DNA of 64,000 nucleotides, from NCBI RefSeq assembly GCF_022844465.1, contig NZ_JALHLP010000011.1, forward strand, positions 62,001 to 126,000, written 5' to 3'. Of the stretch, positions 55,144-63,969 are shown piece by piece; positions within the stretch are counted from its first letter, which is position 1; every line of letters starts with the position of its first letter. The stretch is from Bradyrhizobium sp. (GTDB taxonomy: Bacteria; Pseudomonadota; Alphaproteobacteria; Rhizobiales; Xanthobacteraceae). A model generated the notes under the pieces. That model was given only the letters and a program-made list of their open reading frames with translations. It was not told where the DNA came from and made no database searches. The position numbers were made by a program, and so were the translations under genes.

Positions 55144-55797
55144 AACTCCTTGATTGATTTTCTAGAACATTCGGTCCCCGATGCCGCAAGAGATGGTCGA
55201 GCGAACGCAAATGCGTTGACGAACCCGCGCCATTTTTTTCGGATCGTGCCAATCTTTGGCAATGGAACCGTTGCGGGAACCAGTGTGGTCCCGCACAGGT
55301 GTTCTTAGTTCTCGCGGACTAAGACAGAAATTGCGTCAGTAGCATGACTGACCAGAATCTCTTGGTAGGGCCGAACAGGCGCAAGCCTCTGCCGGTATCC
55401 GCGAGGGATGGTCGATGCATCAGTCGAATTTGTTCTGGAGGCAAGCGAGCCAACGCAACCACGCCTCGCGGCTTGGATAGGAATTTGACTTCGGCTCAAT
55501 GACACACGCTGACGCGATACGCCTGGCGATGCGCCACTTCCGGCCAGTGCAGCGTGTCGATCGACGGTGATGGTGCCGATCGCGCGCGAGACGCAGGGGC
55601 GAATCTCGTGATTGTACCGCTTTTGCTGGTCGCTGAGGAAGTTGTCGCGGTGTTTCGCCGTCGACGGCAATGAAGGCCGATGGCGCAGACGCGCATTCGC
55701 CGCGCCGTCAGTTAGATATCACCTCATAGCCGGCGCCGTTCAGGGCGCCGAGCAGCAACGGGGCCGCAGATGACGGCGATGGCGTCGCGGTCCGGCT
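55144..55797. other. 654-bp gene-free region with clustered hairpins
   Basis: No open frame here has a convincing start and composition; two Arg/Ser-rich minus frames (55305-55670, 55496-55696) overlap each other in different phases. Close to the RlpA-like gene are three short perfect palindromes: AACGCA-AA-TGCGTT (55204), TGCCAA-TCT-TTGGCA (55247), and TGCGGG...CCCGCA (55272-55295). This may be a structured leader or small RNA, or decayed sequence. Confidence 0.4.
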
Positions 55798-57300
55798 TCA
55801 GCCGTAGACGAAAGCCCGATCCTTGAGGTCGATGTTCGGAAACTCGTCCTTCTCCGCCCAGTAATCCTGGTTGTGCTGCCATTCCGGCTTGTCGCCGCGC
55901 TTGGGCAAGAGGTGCATTCCGCGCATCATGTAGCCGGGATTGAAGTTCTCCGGATCGATCCAGGGCAACAGCGGCATGTTGTGGTCTTCGGGGCGCAGCT
56001 GCGGCGTGACCTTCTTGGCGCCGGTCTCCTTCATGTGCTTGAGCAGCCGGCAGACGAAGTCGGCGACCAGGTCGACGCGCAGCGTCCAGCTGGCGCGGAA
56101 ATAGCCGAACACCCAGACGAGGTTGGGGACGCCGGTGAACATCATGCCGCGATAGGTCACGGTATCGGCGAAGTCGAGCTTCCTGCCGTCGACAGCGAAT
56201 TCGATGTCGCCATTGGCCGACAGGTTGAAGCCGGTCGCGGTGACGATGATGTCGGCTTCCAGTTCCTTGCCCGACTTCAGCAGGATGCCTTTTTCGGTGA
56301 AGCGGTCGATCTCGTCGGTGACGACGGAGGCCTTGCCGGACTTGATGCCCTGGAACAGATCGCCATCGGGAATGAAGGCGATGCGCTGCCGCCACGGCCG
56401 GTATTTCGGCGTGAAGTGAGTCGCGATGTCGTAGTCCTCGCCGAGATAGGCTTCGACCGCGGACAGCAAATCCTTTTTGGCGGCTTCGGGCTCCTCGAAG
56501 GTCTTGCGGGTGAAGGCGTCCTGCTCGAACAGGATCTTGCGCCGGGTGATTTCGTGGATCCATTTCTCGTCGACCTGGAGCTGGCGCAGCTGCTCGGCGA
56601 TTTCGATCGCGTTGCGCCCGGTGCGGAAATAGGTCGGCGAGCGCTGCAGCATGGTGACATGCGCGGCGTCCCCCGCCATCGCCGGGATCAGCGTCGCCGC
56701 GGTCGCGCCGGAGCCGATGACGATGACGCGCTTGTTGCTGTAGTCGAGATCCTCCGGCCATTTCTGCGGATGGACGATCGGGCCCTTGAACTTGGCCATG
56801 TCCTTCCACTGCGGCGTATAGCCTTCGGTGTGGCGGTAGTAGCCCTGGCACATCCAGAAGAAATTGGTGGTGAAGCGGCGCCTCTCGCCGGTGTCGGTCC
56901 GGACCGCCTCGATGGTCCAGAGATTTTCCTCGCTCGACCATGTCGCCGACTTGATGGTGTGCTGATAGCGGATGTGCCGGGACAGATCGTTCTCCTCAAT
57001 CACCTCGCCCATGTATTTGAGGATTTCAGCCGCGGTCGCGATCGGCGCACTGGTCCATGGCTTGAAGCGGTAGCCGAACGTATGCAGGTCGCTGTCGGAG
57101 CGGATGCCGGGATAGCGGTGGGTGGTCCAGGTGCCGCCGAACGTCTTCTGCGCTTCCAGCGCCACGAAGGTCGTACCCGGACATTGGGTCGCGAGATGAT
57201 AGGCCGCGCCGACGCCGGAGATGCCGGCGCCTGCGATCAGGACGTCGAAATGCTCGGTGGCGGCGGATGAAGCCGTGTCGATCTGGGCCTGAACGTTCAT
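55798..57300 (-). CDS. Flavin-containing Baeyer-Villiger-type monooxygenase
   Basis: 500 residues. A class B flavoprotein that would insert oxygen next to a ketone or oxidise N/S atoms with NADPH. The FAD fold is LIAGAGISGVGAAYHLA, the NADPH fold VIVIGSGATAATLIPAM, and between them the Baeyer-Villiger fingerprint FKGPIVHPQKWP (FxGxxxHxxxW). VTATGFNLSANGDIE is the late FAD-side motif. ATG 57300 has GGGG-rich DNA and a suitable A-run ahead. It is 74 bp downstream of the MoxR gene and on the same strand, so cotranscription is possible. The substrate is unknown. Confidence 0.9.
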   Translation of the reverse strand: MNVQAQIDTASSAATEHFDVLIAGAGISGVGAAYHLATQCPGTTFVALEAQKTFGGTWTTHRYPGIRSDSDLHTFGYRFKPWTSAPIATAAEILKYMGEVIEENDLSRHIRYQHTIKSATWSSEENLWTIEAVRTDTGERRRFTTNFFWMCQGYYRHTEGYTPQWKDMAKFKGPIVHPQKWPEDLDYSNKRVIVIGSGATAATLIPAMAGDAAHVTMLQRSPTYFRTGRNAIEIAEQLRQLQVDEKWIHEITRRKILFEQDAFTRKTFEEPEAAKKDLLSAVEAYLGEDYDIATHFTPKYRPWRQRIAFIPDGDLFQGIKSGKASVVTDEIDRFTEKGILLKSGKELEADIIVTATGFNLSANGDIEFAVDGRKLDFADTVTYRGMMFTGVPNLVWVFGYFRASWTLRVDLVADFVCRLLKHMKETGAKKVTPQLRPEDHNMPLLPWIDPENFNPGYMMRGMHLLPKRGDKPEWQHNQDYWAEKDEFPNIDLKDRAFVYG

Positions 57301-57374
57301 TTTCCCCGCTTTTCTTCGTTTGTCGCCAGACCAGGGCCGCAGCCGTGGTTTTGACGCCGTGGAGTCTTGCGAAC

Positions 57375-58217
57375 TTACACTTCGCGACGGCTGAGGAAGG
57401 CCAACCGCTCGAACAAATGCACGTCCTGCTCGTTCTTGAGCAGCGCGCCGTGCAGCGGCGGGATCAGCTTGCGCGGGTCGCGCTCCCTGAGCATTTCCGG
57501 CGTCATGTCCTCGTTCAGCAGCAGCTTGAGCCAGTCGAGCAGCTCCGACGTCGAGGGCTTCTTCTTCAGGCCCGGCACTTCGCGTACCTCGAAGAAGATG
57601 CGCAAAGCCTCTTCCACCAGGCGCTTCTTGATGCCGGGGAAGTGGACGTCGACGATCCGGGTCATGGTGTCGGCATCGGGGAACTTGATGTAGTGGAAGA
57701 AGCAGCGGCGCAGGAACGCGTCCGGCAGTTCCTTCTCGTTGTTCGAGGTGATCATCACGATCGGGCGCAGGCTGGCCTTGATGTTCTCGCCGGTCTCGTA
57801 GACGAAGAACTCCATGCGGTCGAGTTCCAGCAACAGGTCGTTGGGGAACTCGATATCGGCCTTGTCGATCTCGTCGATCAACAGCACCGGGCGCTTGTCG
57901 TGGGTGAAGGCGTCCCACAGTTTGCCGCGCTTGATGTAGTTCGAGATATCCGAAACCCTGGCGTCGCCGAGCTGGCTGTCGCGCAACCGTGACACCGCAT
58001 CGTATTCATAAAGGCCCTGTTGCGCCTTGGTGGTGGACTTGATGTGCCACGTCAGCAGCGGCGCGCCGAGCGCTTTGGCGACTTCCTCCGCCAGCACCGT
58101 CTTGCCGGTGCCGGGCTCGCCCTTGATCAGCAGCGGGCGCTCGAGCACGATCGAGGCGTTGACGGCGACCTTGAGGTCGTCGGTGGCGACGTAGTTCTTG
58201 GTACCGGTAAATTTCAT
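57375..58217 (-). CDS. MoxR-family AAA+ ATPase
   Basis: 280 residues. MoxR ATPases act as chaperones that help load metal centres or assemble complexes, usually with a VWA-domain partner. Walker A GEPGTGKT at 33-40, Walker B PVLLIDEIDKAD, and the sensor-1 region MITSNNEKELPDAFLRRC are clear. The VWA partner here is the CoxE-like gene at 58682, divergently transcribed, with a small GlsB gene between. ATG 58217 begins MKFTGTKNYVATDD. No molybdenum or CO dehydrogenase gene is adjacent. Confidence 0.93.
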   Translation of the reverse strand: MKFTGTKNYVATDDLKVAVNASIVLERPLLIKGEPGTGKTVLAEEVAKALGAPLLTWHIKSTTKAQQGLYEYDAVSRLRDSQLGDARVSDISNYIKRGKLWDAFTHDKRPVLLIDEIDKADIEFPNDLLLELDRMEFFVYETGENIKASLRPIVMITSNNEKELPDAFLRRCFFHYIKFPDADTMTRIVDVHFPGIKKRLVEEALRIFFEVREVPGLKKKPSTSELLDWLKLLLNEDMTPEMLRERDPRKLIPPLHGALLKNEQDVHLFERLAFLSRREV

Positions 58218-58314
58218 CTCGCTGTTTGCCTTGTGGTTCGTTCTTGAGCCGCTCTCGGCCTGAACAGTAAGCGACCGCCGGCCCGGCGGTCGCGATTGGA
58301 GTTGGTGCGCCTCG

Positions 58315-58557
58315 TCAGCGTTTGATCAGCGACAGGATGACCAGAATGATGACCGCGCCGATGGTGGCGTTGACGATATCCCGGATCCAGCCCGCGCCCA
58401 GGCTGACGCCCAGTTGCGGCAGCATCCAACTCGCCAGCAGCGCGCCGATGATGCCGATCACGATGTTGCCGAGCAGGCCGAAACCAGCGCCGCGCACGAT
58501 CAGTCCGGCAAGCCAGCCCGCGACCGCACCGATGATCAGTGCCGCTATGATGCCCAT
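58315..58557 (-). CDS. GlsB/YeaQ/YmgE-family stress membrane protein
   Basis: 80 residues in three hydrophobic segments (IIAALIIGAVAGWLAGLIV, LGNIVIGIIGALLASWM, ATIGAVIILVILSLI). This is the transglycosylase-associated family of small inner-membrane proteins induced by stress in enterobacteria; biochemical role unknown. It is complete. It stands between the MoxR gene and the VWA gene on the MoxR strand, 97 bp before MoxR. No EcfG motif was found ahead of it. Confidence 0.88.
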   Translation of the reverse strand: MGIIAALIIGAVAGWLAGLIVRGAGFGLLGNIVIGIIGALLASWMLPQLGVSLGAGWIRDIVNATIGAVIILVILSLIKR

Positions 58558-58681
58558 CGAATTTCCCCCGCCGGAATAAGCCCTTTATGGCTCGATTGTA
58601 AATGAAAAACCCCCCCGGTCCAGGTCTGTCAGCCATGCGCTGGCCCTTGACGGGCGCGGCCCGGCGGGCGATCTGTATCCC

Positions 58682-59857
58682 ATGTTCCTGCAATTCTTCA
58701 CATCGCTGCGCGACGCACAGGTCCCCGTGACCCTGCGCGAATACCTGACGCTGATGGAGGCGCTCGACGCCGACCTCGCCGATCAGACCGTGGAGAACTT
58801 CTACTACCTTTCCCGCGCAGCGCTGGTGAAGGACGAGCGCAACCTCGACAAGTTCGACCGCGTGTTCGGCACCGTGTTCAAGGGGCTGGAAAGCCTGCTG
58901 GATGCGATGGACAAGGCGGACATTCCCGCCGAATGGCTGAAGAAGCTCGCGGAAAAATACCTCACCGAGGATGAGAAGAAGCAGATCGAGGCGATGGGCT
59001 GGGACAAGCTCATGGAGACGCTTCGCCAGCGCCTGAAGGAGCAGCAGGGTCGCCATCAGGGCGGCAACAAATGGATCGGCACCGCCGGCACCTCGCCGTT
59101 CGGCGCCCACGGCTACAATCCCGAAGGCGTGCGGATCGGGCAGGAGAAGAACCGCAACAACCGCGCCGTAAAGGTGTGGGACAAGCGAGAGTTCAAGGAT
59201 CTCGACGGCAATGTCGAGCTTGGCATCCGCAACATCAAGATCGCGCTGCGCCGGTTGCGCAAGTTCGCCCGGACCGGCGCGCCGGACGAGCTCGATCTCG
59301 ACACCACGATCAGGAAAACCGCCAACCAGGGCTATCTCGACGTCCACATGCGGCCGGAGCGACGCAACGCGGTCAAGGTGCTGGTGTTCTTCGACATCGG
59401 CGGCTCGATGGACTCGCATATCGAGCAGGTCGAGGAGCTGTTCTCGGCGGCGAAGTCCGAATTCAAGCACATGGAGTATTTTTACTTCCACAACTGCCTG
59501 TATGAGGGGGTCTGGAAGCAGAACAAGCGCCGCTTCACCGACCGCACGCCGACATGGGACGTGCTGCACAAATACCCGCATGACTACAAGGTGGTGTTCG
59601 TCGGCGACGCCTCGATGAGCCCGTATGAGATCATGGTGCCCGGCGGTTCGGTCGAGCACGTCAACGAAGAGGCCGGCTCGGTCTGGATCGAACGCATCAC
59701 GCGCACCTATCCGCATGCGGTGTGGCTCAATCCGGTGGCGCAGAAGCACTGGGATTATTCGGAATCCACCACCATCATCCGTCGGCTGTTTTCGGAACGC
59801 ATGTACCCGATCACGATCGAAGGCCTCGAAGGCGCGATGAAGGAACTGGTGCGTTAA
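58682..59857 (+). CDS. CoxE-like VWA-domain protein, partner of MoxR
   Basis: 391 residues. N-terminal helical region (FFTSLRDAQVPVTLREYLTLMEAL), a linker rich in charged residues, and a C-terminal von Willebrand A domain. The metal-site motif reads DIGGS at 238-242, with Gly where the first Ser of DxSxS stands. CoxE-type proteins work with MoxR ATPases in maturing metal enzymes such as CO dehydrogenase. It is divergent from the MoxR gene with GlsB between, 124 bp from GlsB's start. ATG 58682. Whether it serves a molybdenum enzyme here is unknown. Confidence 0.9.
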   Translation: MFLQFFTSLRDAQVPVTLREYLTLMEALDADLADQTVENFYYLSRAALVKDERNLDKFDRVFGTVFKGLESLLDAMDKADIPAEWLKKLAEKYLTEDEKKQIEAMGWDKLMETLRQRLKEQQGRHQGGNKWIGTAGTSPFGAHGYNPEGVRIGQEKNRNNRAVKVWDKREFKDLDGNVELGIRNIKIALRRLRKFARTGAPDELDLDTTIRKTANQGYLDVHMRPERRNAVKVLVFFDIGGSMDSHIEQVEELFSAAKSEFKHMEYFYFHNCLYEGVWKQNKRRFTDRTPTWDVLHKYPHDYKVVFVGDASMSPYEIMVPGGSVEHVNEEAGSVWIERITRTYPHAVWLNPVAQKHWDYSESTTIIRRLFSERMYPITIEGLEGAMKELVR

Positions 59858-59861
59858 CCAC

Positions 59862-59977
59862 CGTCATTCCGGGGCGCGAAGCGAACCCGGAATATCGAGG
59901 TTGCTTCACTCGCTCCAGATTCTCCGATGTGCAATTGCACATCGTAGTTCGATGCTTCGCATCGCCCCGGAATGACA
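59862..59977. repeat. Intergenic palindromic repeat, CGTCATTCCGGGGCG family, copy 3
   Basis: Head CGTCATTCCGGGGCGCGAA, tail CATCGCCCCGGAATGACAG, and in the middle an 18-bp perfect palindrome GATGTGCAATTGCACATC at 59926. It is longer than the other copies, as though two units were fused. It lies just after the CoxE-like gene. Confidence 0.75.
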
Positions 59978-60039
59978 GGAGCCTGGATTTGACAGGAAAA
60001 CGGCGGGCGTCGGATAGCAACAAGGACGAGGTGCAACCA

Positions 60040-60450
60040 ATGGCCCAGACCATCCATACCGGAATCAAAGCGCTGATCGAGGAAGCCAATGCCGAGATCG
60101 AGACGGTCAGCGCCGAGGACGCCATCAAGGCTGCGACCAGCCCCGACGTCGTGATCGTGGATATCCGCGATCCCCGCGAGATCGAGCGCGAGGGCAAGAT
60201 CCCCGGGGCGTTCTCCTGCACCCGCGGCATGCTGGAATTCTGGATCGACCCGCAAAGTCCCTACGCCAAGCCGATCTTCCAGCAGGACAAGAAATTCATC
60301 TTTCACTGCGCCGGCGGACTTCGCTCGGCGCTCGCCGCCAAGACCGCGCAGGACATGGGCCTCAAGCCGGTCGCCCATATGGGCGGTGGTTTCGCCGCCT
60401 GGCGCGACGCCGGCGGCCCGATCGAGAAGTGGGAGCCGAAGAAGAAGTAG
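60040..60450 (+). CDS. Rhodanese-domain protein
   Basis: 136 residues, single rhodanese domain. The persulfide-forming Cys90 heads the loop CAGGLRS in FIFHCAGGLRSALA. It would move sulfane sulfur to an acceptor in the cytoplasm. The DIRDPREIEREGKIPGA motif is also typical. ATG 60040 is preceded by GAGG. A second, larger sulfurtransferase gene follows after a repeat, so the two may serve the same purpose, but their products are not obviously linked to other genes here. Confidence 0.9.
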   Translation: MAQTIHTGIKALIEEANAEIETVSAEDAIKAATSPDVVIVDIRDPREIEREGKIPGAFSCTRGMLEFWIDPQSPYAKPIFQQDKKFIFHCAGGLRSALAAKTAQDMGLKPVAHMGGGFAAWRDAGGPIEKWEPKKK

Positions 60451-60464
60451 GCGGCTATATTCTC

Positions 60465-60555
60465 CGTCATTCCGGGGCGCGCGCCGGCGCGAACCCGGAA
60501 TCTCCAGAACCTCCAGATTCCGGGTCTGCGCCTGCCGGCGCATCCCGGAACGACA
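60465..60555. repeat. Intergenic palindromic repeat, CGTCATTCCGGGGCG family, copy 4
   Basis: Head CGTCATTCCGGGGCGCG, middle CGAACCCGGAATCTCC and CAGATTCCGGGTCTG, tail GCATCCCGGAACGAC. It separates the two sulfurtransferase genes, ending 16 bases before the sseA start codon, so a read-through mRNA would carry the hairpin next to the ribosome site. Confidence 0.75.
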
Positions 60556-60571
60556 ATCAGGAACGCGCCCC

Positions 60572-61429
60572 ATGTCCGTTGCCACCGATCCGCTTCTCTC
60601 GACCGACTGGCTTGCCACCCACATTGGCGATCCCGGCGTCAAGATCATCGACGCTTCTTTCAAGATGCCGGGCGTGCTGCCGCTGCCGAAGGACGATTAT
60701 CTCGCATCGCACATTCCGGGTGCGGCGTTCTTCGACGTCGACGCCGTGTCCGATCATTCCAACCCGTTGCCGCATATGTTTCCGTCCGCGGAACAGTTCG
60801 GCCGCGACGTCGGCGGCCTCGGGATCAGCAACGACGATACGGTCGTGATCTATGATTCCGGCGGTTGGGTCGCCGCGCCGCGCGCGTGGTGGATGTTCCT
60901 GTCGTTCGGGCACCGCAACGTGCGCATCCTCGATGGCGGCCTGAAGAAATGGGTCGCGGAAGGCCGCAAGGTAGAGCGCGGCGAGGTGACGCCCAGGCCT
61001 GCCGTGTTCAAGGCCACGCTCGACCCGCGGCGCACGCGCAGCATGCAGCAACTGATCGCCAACCTCGCCACCCAAGCCGAGCAGGTGATCGATGCGCGCG
61101 CCAATGATCGCTACCAGGGCAAGGTGGCGGAGCCGCGTCCGGGCCTGCGTTCCGGTCACATCCCCGGCAGCCTCAGCCTGCCTTACAACCGGCTGTTCGA
61201 CGCTGCGACCGGTACGATGAAATCACTGAACGAACTGCGCGCCGCGTTTACGGAGGCGGGCGTGAAGCTCGACGCGCCCATCGTCACCAGTTGCGGATCC
61301 GGCGTCAGCGCCGCGGTGCTGACGCTGGCGCTCTATCGCCTCGGCGTCGAGAACCCGGCGCTGTATGACGGCTCGTGGACGGAATGGGGCGCGGCGGGCG
61401 GGCCTCCGGTCGCAACCGGCCCGGCCTGA
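60572..61429 (+). CDS. sseA: 3-mercaptopyruvate sulfurtransferase (SseA)
   Basis: 285 residues: two tandem rhodanese domains. The first is inactive (ILDGGLKKWVAEG region), and the second has the active-site loop CGSGVSA with Cys241; the CGSGV[ST] form marks mercaptopyruvate sulfurtransferase rather than thiosulfate rhodanese (CRKG). Transfers sulfur from 3-mercaptopyruvate to a thiol acceptor. ATG 60572. Full length. Confidence 0.93.
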   Translation: MSVATDPLLSTDWLATHIGDPGVKIIDASFKMPGVLPLPKDDYLASHIPGAAFFDVDAVSDHSNPLPHMFPSAEQFGRDVGGLGISNDDTVVIYDSGGWVAAPRAWWMFLSFGHRNVRILDGGLKKWVAEGRKVERGEVTPRPAVFKATLDPRRTRSMQQLIANLATQAEQVIDARANDRYQGKVAEPRPGLRSGHIPGSLSLPYNRLFDAATGTMKSLNELRAAFTEAGVKLDAPIVTSCGSGVSAAVLTLALYRLGVENPALYDGSWTEWGAAGGPPVATGPA

Positions 61430-61472
61430 TCGCCCTTGCGGGGGTTGATCCTACTGCGTCAAGATTGCTCGA

Positions 61473-61578
61473 CCTCATCCTGATGAGGAGCACGCGAGTA
61501 GCGGGCGTCTCGAAGGATGTAGACCACAGACGGGGCCACATGGTTCGAGACGCGCTTCGCGCTCCTCACCATGAGGGT
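61473..61578. repeat. Palindromic repeat, CCTCATCCTGATGAGGAGC type
   Basis: Left arm CCTCATCCTGATGAGGAGC... with GTCTCGAAGGATG inside; right arm CATGGTTCGAGACGCGCTTC... ending GCTCCTCACCATGAGGG. It folds as a long interrupted hairpin. This sequence type is also common between Bradyrhizobium genes. It separates convergent sseA and the anchored Pro/Ala-rich gene. Confidence 0.7.
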
Positions 61579-61595
61579 CTTATGACGCAGCAAGA

Positions 61596-62369
61596 TTAAT
61601 GCGGGTTTCGGAAGCCCAACTCTTGAGTAAACGGGTCGAATAGCCGTTGTGGCTGCGCCGCCTGTTCCGCAAGGGCCGCCTCTCGCGCCAGCCGCGCGCG
61701 CCGGGCGGCGGCCCGCCGTCGCTCCCGGGCCCGCTGCGCCGCCCGCTTTTTGACCGCGCTACGGTCCGGGCTGGCATCGGTCGTTCTTGCCGATGTCTTT
61801 TCGTCAACAATGACCGCAAGGCCGCCGAGGGTTGCGATCCGGGCCGCGCCGCCGTCTTTGCGCGAAAGCCCATCCTTCGCCGGCGGCAGCTCCGGTGTTT
61901 CAATGATTGCAGCGAGCTTCGTTGCCGCATTGGCAGCAGGCGTCTCGGGCTCCGCGGGCGCGGCCACCGTTTCCGTTATGGCTTCGATGACAGGGGGGGG
62001 CGGCGGGACCGCGGTTTCGGCAAGCCCAGCTTCTTCCGATGCCGGCGCGGCCAACTTCCCGGTTTCCACCAATGCGGCGTCCGGAGCTTGTTCGGCTGGC
62101 GACACGGTATCCGGAGCGATTTCTGCGGCGGCGGCGTCGGCCGGGGCGGGCTTCTCCGCCGCGGGTGGATCGACCCGCAGCAAGGCCAGGGTCGGCATCG
62201 CGGGGAAGTTCTGCCGGGAAAACACCGGCTCGGGCGGGGCCCGTCGCGCGGGATGGTTGGCGAATTCTTCATGTGCGGCGCGCAGCAAAGCGGCGGCGCC
62301 AAGCCCGAAAACCAGGATCGACACTGAAAGGACGATCGCGGTGAACAGGAATCGAAAACCGGGGAGCAT
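61596..62369 (-). CDS. Membrane-anchored Pro/Ala-rich protein of unknown function
   Basis: About 257 residues. A single N-terminal hydrophobic helix (FLFTAIVLSVSILVFGLGAAALL) is followed by a long Pro/Ala/Glu-rich low-complexity region and a very basic C-terminal stretch of Arg/Ala (about 215-245: RARERRRAAARRAR). No known domain seen. It is probably an inner-membrane protein with a large periplasmic tail. The start is ATG 62369 or GTG 62375. Composition bias means homology would be hard to judge. Confidence 0.62.
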   Translation of the reverse strand: MLPGFRFLFTAIVLSVSILVFGLGAAALLRAAHEEFANHPARRAPPEPVFSRQNFPAMPTLALLRVDPPAAEKPAPADAAAAEIAPDTVSPAEQAPDAALVETGKLAAPASEEAGLAETAVPPPPPVIEAITETVAAPAEPETPAANAATKLAAIIETPELPPAKDGLSRKDGGAARIATLGGLAVIVDEKTSARTTDASPDRSAVKKRAAQRARERRRAAARRARLAREAALAEQAAQPQRLFDPFTQELGFRNPH

Positions 62370-62701
62370 GGACACGAGTTCCGCCGTGCCGTTGGCAGGG
62401 CTGTTGATGTCAAGGGAACGCGGTGATCACGATGTGACCGGCTTCGCAGTAGCGAATCAGGTTGATTCGAGACTATCTCAGTCCTCCGCGATTTTTTGCT
62501 GCAAAAGCCGCGCTTGAGCCTGTTCCGTTGCCCGACATGGGCGATTTTCGGCGCGCTGATGCATCTTTGCCGCAGCTTTCCGGTCGATCACAAAGTGCCC
62601 GATCCGGTCCGAATTTCAGGGAATAGTCTTGAATGTGCCGCTATCTTCCGCCATCTGGCGTTAACGGTCCGGTGGGGCTAGGGGTCTACAAAAAGGCGAT
62701 G
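62370..62701. other. 332-bp divergent gap before the L,D-transpeptidase gene
   Basis: Promoter region of the two divergent envelope genes. I see no EcfG motif, repeat or small gene. Base composition is slightly lower in G+C than the neighbouring genes. Confidence 0.45.
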
Positions 62702-63937
62702 ATGATCAACCGCATTCTGACGATTTGCGCCGCTATTGCCGCTGGCGTGGCGGGAGCGCCGGCTGTCCATGCGCAGCAGGGCTATCCGATGCCTCCCGGC
62801 CCGGTTTATTCGACGTCCCCCCGACCTTATGTCCCAGGTGGGTACCTGTTCGATGAACGTCGTGGCCCCGGCGCGCCGGATGTTGACGCCTTGGACGATG
62901 ATGAAGCACCGGGCTCAACCGCCTTGCCGCCGCCTGGCCCGGTACTTTCGCCGAATGATCCGCGCTATGGCCGTCCGATGGGCGCGCCGATCTATACGGA
63001 CCGCGGCGTACCGATGCCCACCGGGCCGATCCTTTCTCCTGATGATCCGCGTTATGGCCGTCCTGCAGGTCCGCCGCCGGTGATCTATGGCGACCGTCCA
63101 GCCGGCGCCGCGCCACCGACTTATTCGGATCGCGGCGACAGTCGGATTCCCGGTTCTGGAATCGTCTATCCGAATGACGATCGCGTCTTGCGTCCACCGG
63201 AGGCAGTCGGCGTGGCGCCTGGCGCCGTCGGCGCGCCCCCGCAATCGCCGCAGCCTGCTATCGGAGCCGACGGCAGGCCGTTGCAGCTCGCCGCGCTGCC
63301 GCCGGAAGAACAGCCGGACGCCGCCCCCGCGCAGCTTCCTCCCCACCTGCGTCGTCAGGAAGTGGCCTTCGCCACCAAGGAGCCGGCGGGAACCATCGTC
63401 GTCGATACCTCCAACACCTACCTGTATTATGTTCTCGGTGGTGGCCGCGCGGTTCGTTACGGCGTCCGCGTCGGTCGCGATGGCTTCACCTGGAACGGCG
63501 TGCAGAAGATCACCCGCAAGGCCGAGTGGCCCGACTGGCATCCGCCGACCGAGATGATCGAGCGCCAGCCCTATCTGCCGCGTTTCATGGCGGGCGGCCC
63601 CGGCAATCCGATGGGGGCGCGTGCGATGTATCTGGGTTCGACGATCTACCGCATCCACGGCACCAACCAGCCCTCGACGATCGGCAAATTCGTCTCGTCA
63701 GGCTGCATCGGCATGCTGAACGAGGACGTCTCGGATCTGTTCGAGCGCACCAAGGTCGGCACCCGCGTGGTGGTGATGCCCGGTGGCCCGCCGCCGGGAG
63801 CGGCGACCGCTTCGGCCGCGCCGCCCCCAGGTCCTGCCACCGCCGCGTCCGCGCCGGCTCAGACCCAGCTGGCGCCGGTTCCCGGCGCGCAGCCCACCGT
63901 AGTGCCGCCGCTACCCGCACCGGTCACGGTTCGTTAG
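62702..63937 (+). CDS. L,D-transpeptidase (YkuD domain) with repeat-rich linker
   Basis: 411 residues. Signal peptide (ILTICAAIAAGVAGAPAVHA), then a Pro/Gly-rich linker with a 29-residue tandem unit: GPVLSPNDPRYGRP starts at 79 and GPILSPDDPRYGRP at 108. The YkuD domain follows from about 230, with the catalytic HGTN (His319) and SSGCIGM (Cys335). It cross-links peptidoglycan or attaches proteins to it through meso-diaminopimelate in the periplasm. A Pro/Ala-rich tail follows the domain. ATG 62702 is preferred, with AGG five bases upstream; ATG 62699 is adjacent. Confidence 0.92.
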   Translation: MINRILTICAAIAAGVAGAPAVHAQQGYPMPPGPVYSTSPRPYVPGGYLFDERRGPGAPDVDALDDDEAPGSTALPPPGPVLSPNDPRYGRPMGAPIYTDRGVPMPTGPILSPDDPRYGRPAGPPPVIYGDRPAGAAPPTYSDRGDSRIPGSGIVYPNDDRVLRPPEAVGVAPGAVGAPPQSPQPAIGADGRPLQLAALPPEEQPDAAPAQLPPHLRRQEVAFATKEPAGTIVVDTSNTYLYYVLGGGRAVRYGVRVGRDGFTWNGVQKITRKAEWPDWHPPTEMIERQPYLPRFMAGGPGNPMGARAMYLGSTIYRIHGTNQPSTIGKFVSSGCIGMLNEDVSDLFERTKVGTRVVVMPGGPPPGAATASAAPPPGPATAASAPAQTQLAPVPGAQPTVVPPLPAPVTVR

Positions 63938-63940
63938 AGC

Positions 63941-63969
63941 CGGATGACTTTTCTTCGTATCGTCATCCG
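63941..63969 (+). terminator. Hairpin after the L,D-transpeptidase gene
   Basis: Arms CGGATGAC (63941) and GTCATCCG (63962) pair over 8 bp around a 13-base T/C-rich loop, starting four bases after the stop codon. No T-run follows. Proposed as a terminator from position. Confidence 0.45.

Noticed and set aside
55305..55696. Two minus-strand frames upstream of the monooxygenase's end
   Set aside because: Overlap in different phases, Arg/Ser-rich, no recognisable domain; possibly decayed DNA.
58682..59857. VWA domain treated as broken because of DIGGS
   Set aside because: As I recall, DxGxS also occurs in intact CoxE-type proteins; the rest of the domain is complete.
60547..60575. GGAAC before sseA as an EcfG -35
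   Set aside because: No CGTT or TT-ended -10 at 16-17 bases; it is part of the repeat end.
44825..61578. CRISPR array
   Set aside because: The repeats are palindromic, singly placed between genes and not regularly spaced.
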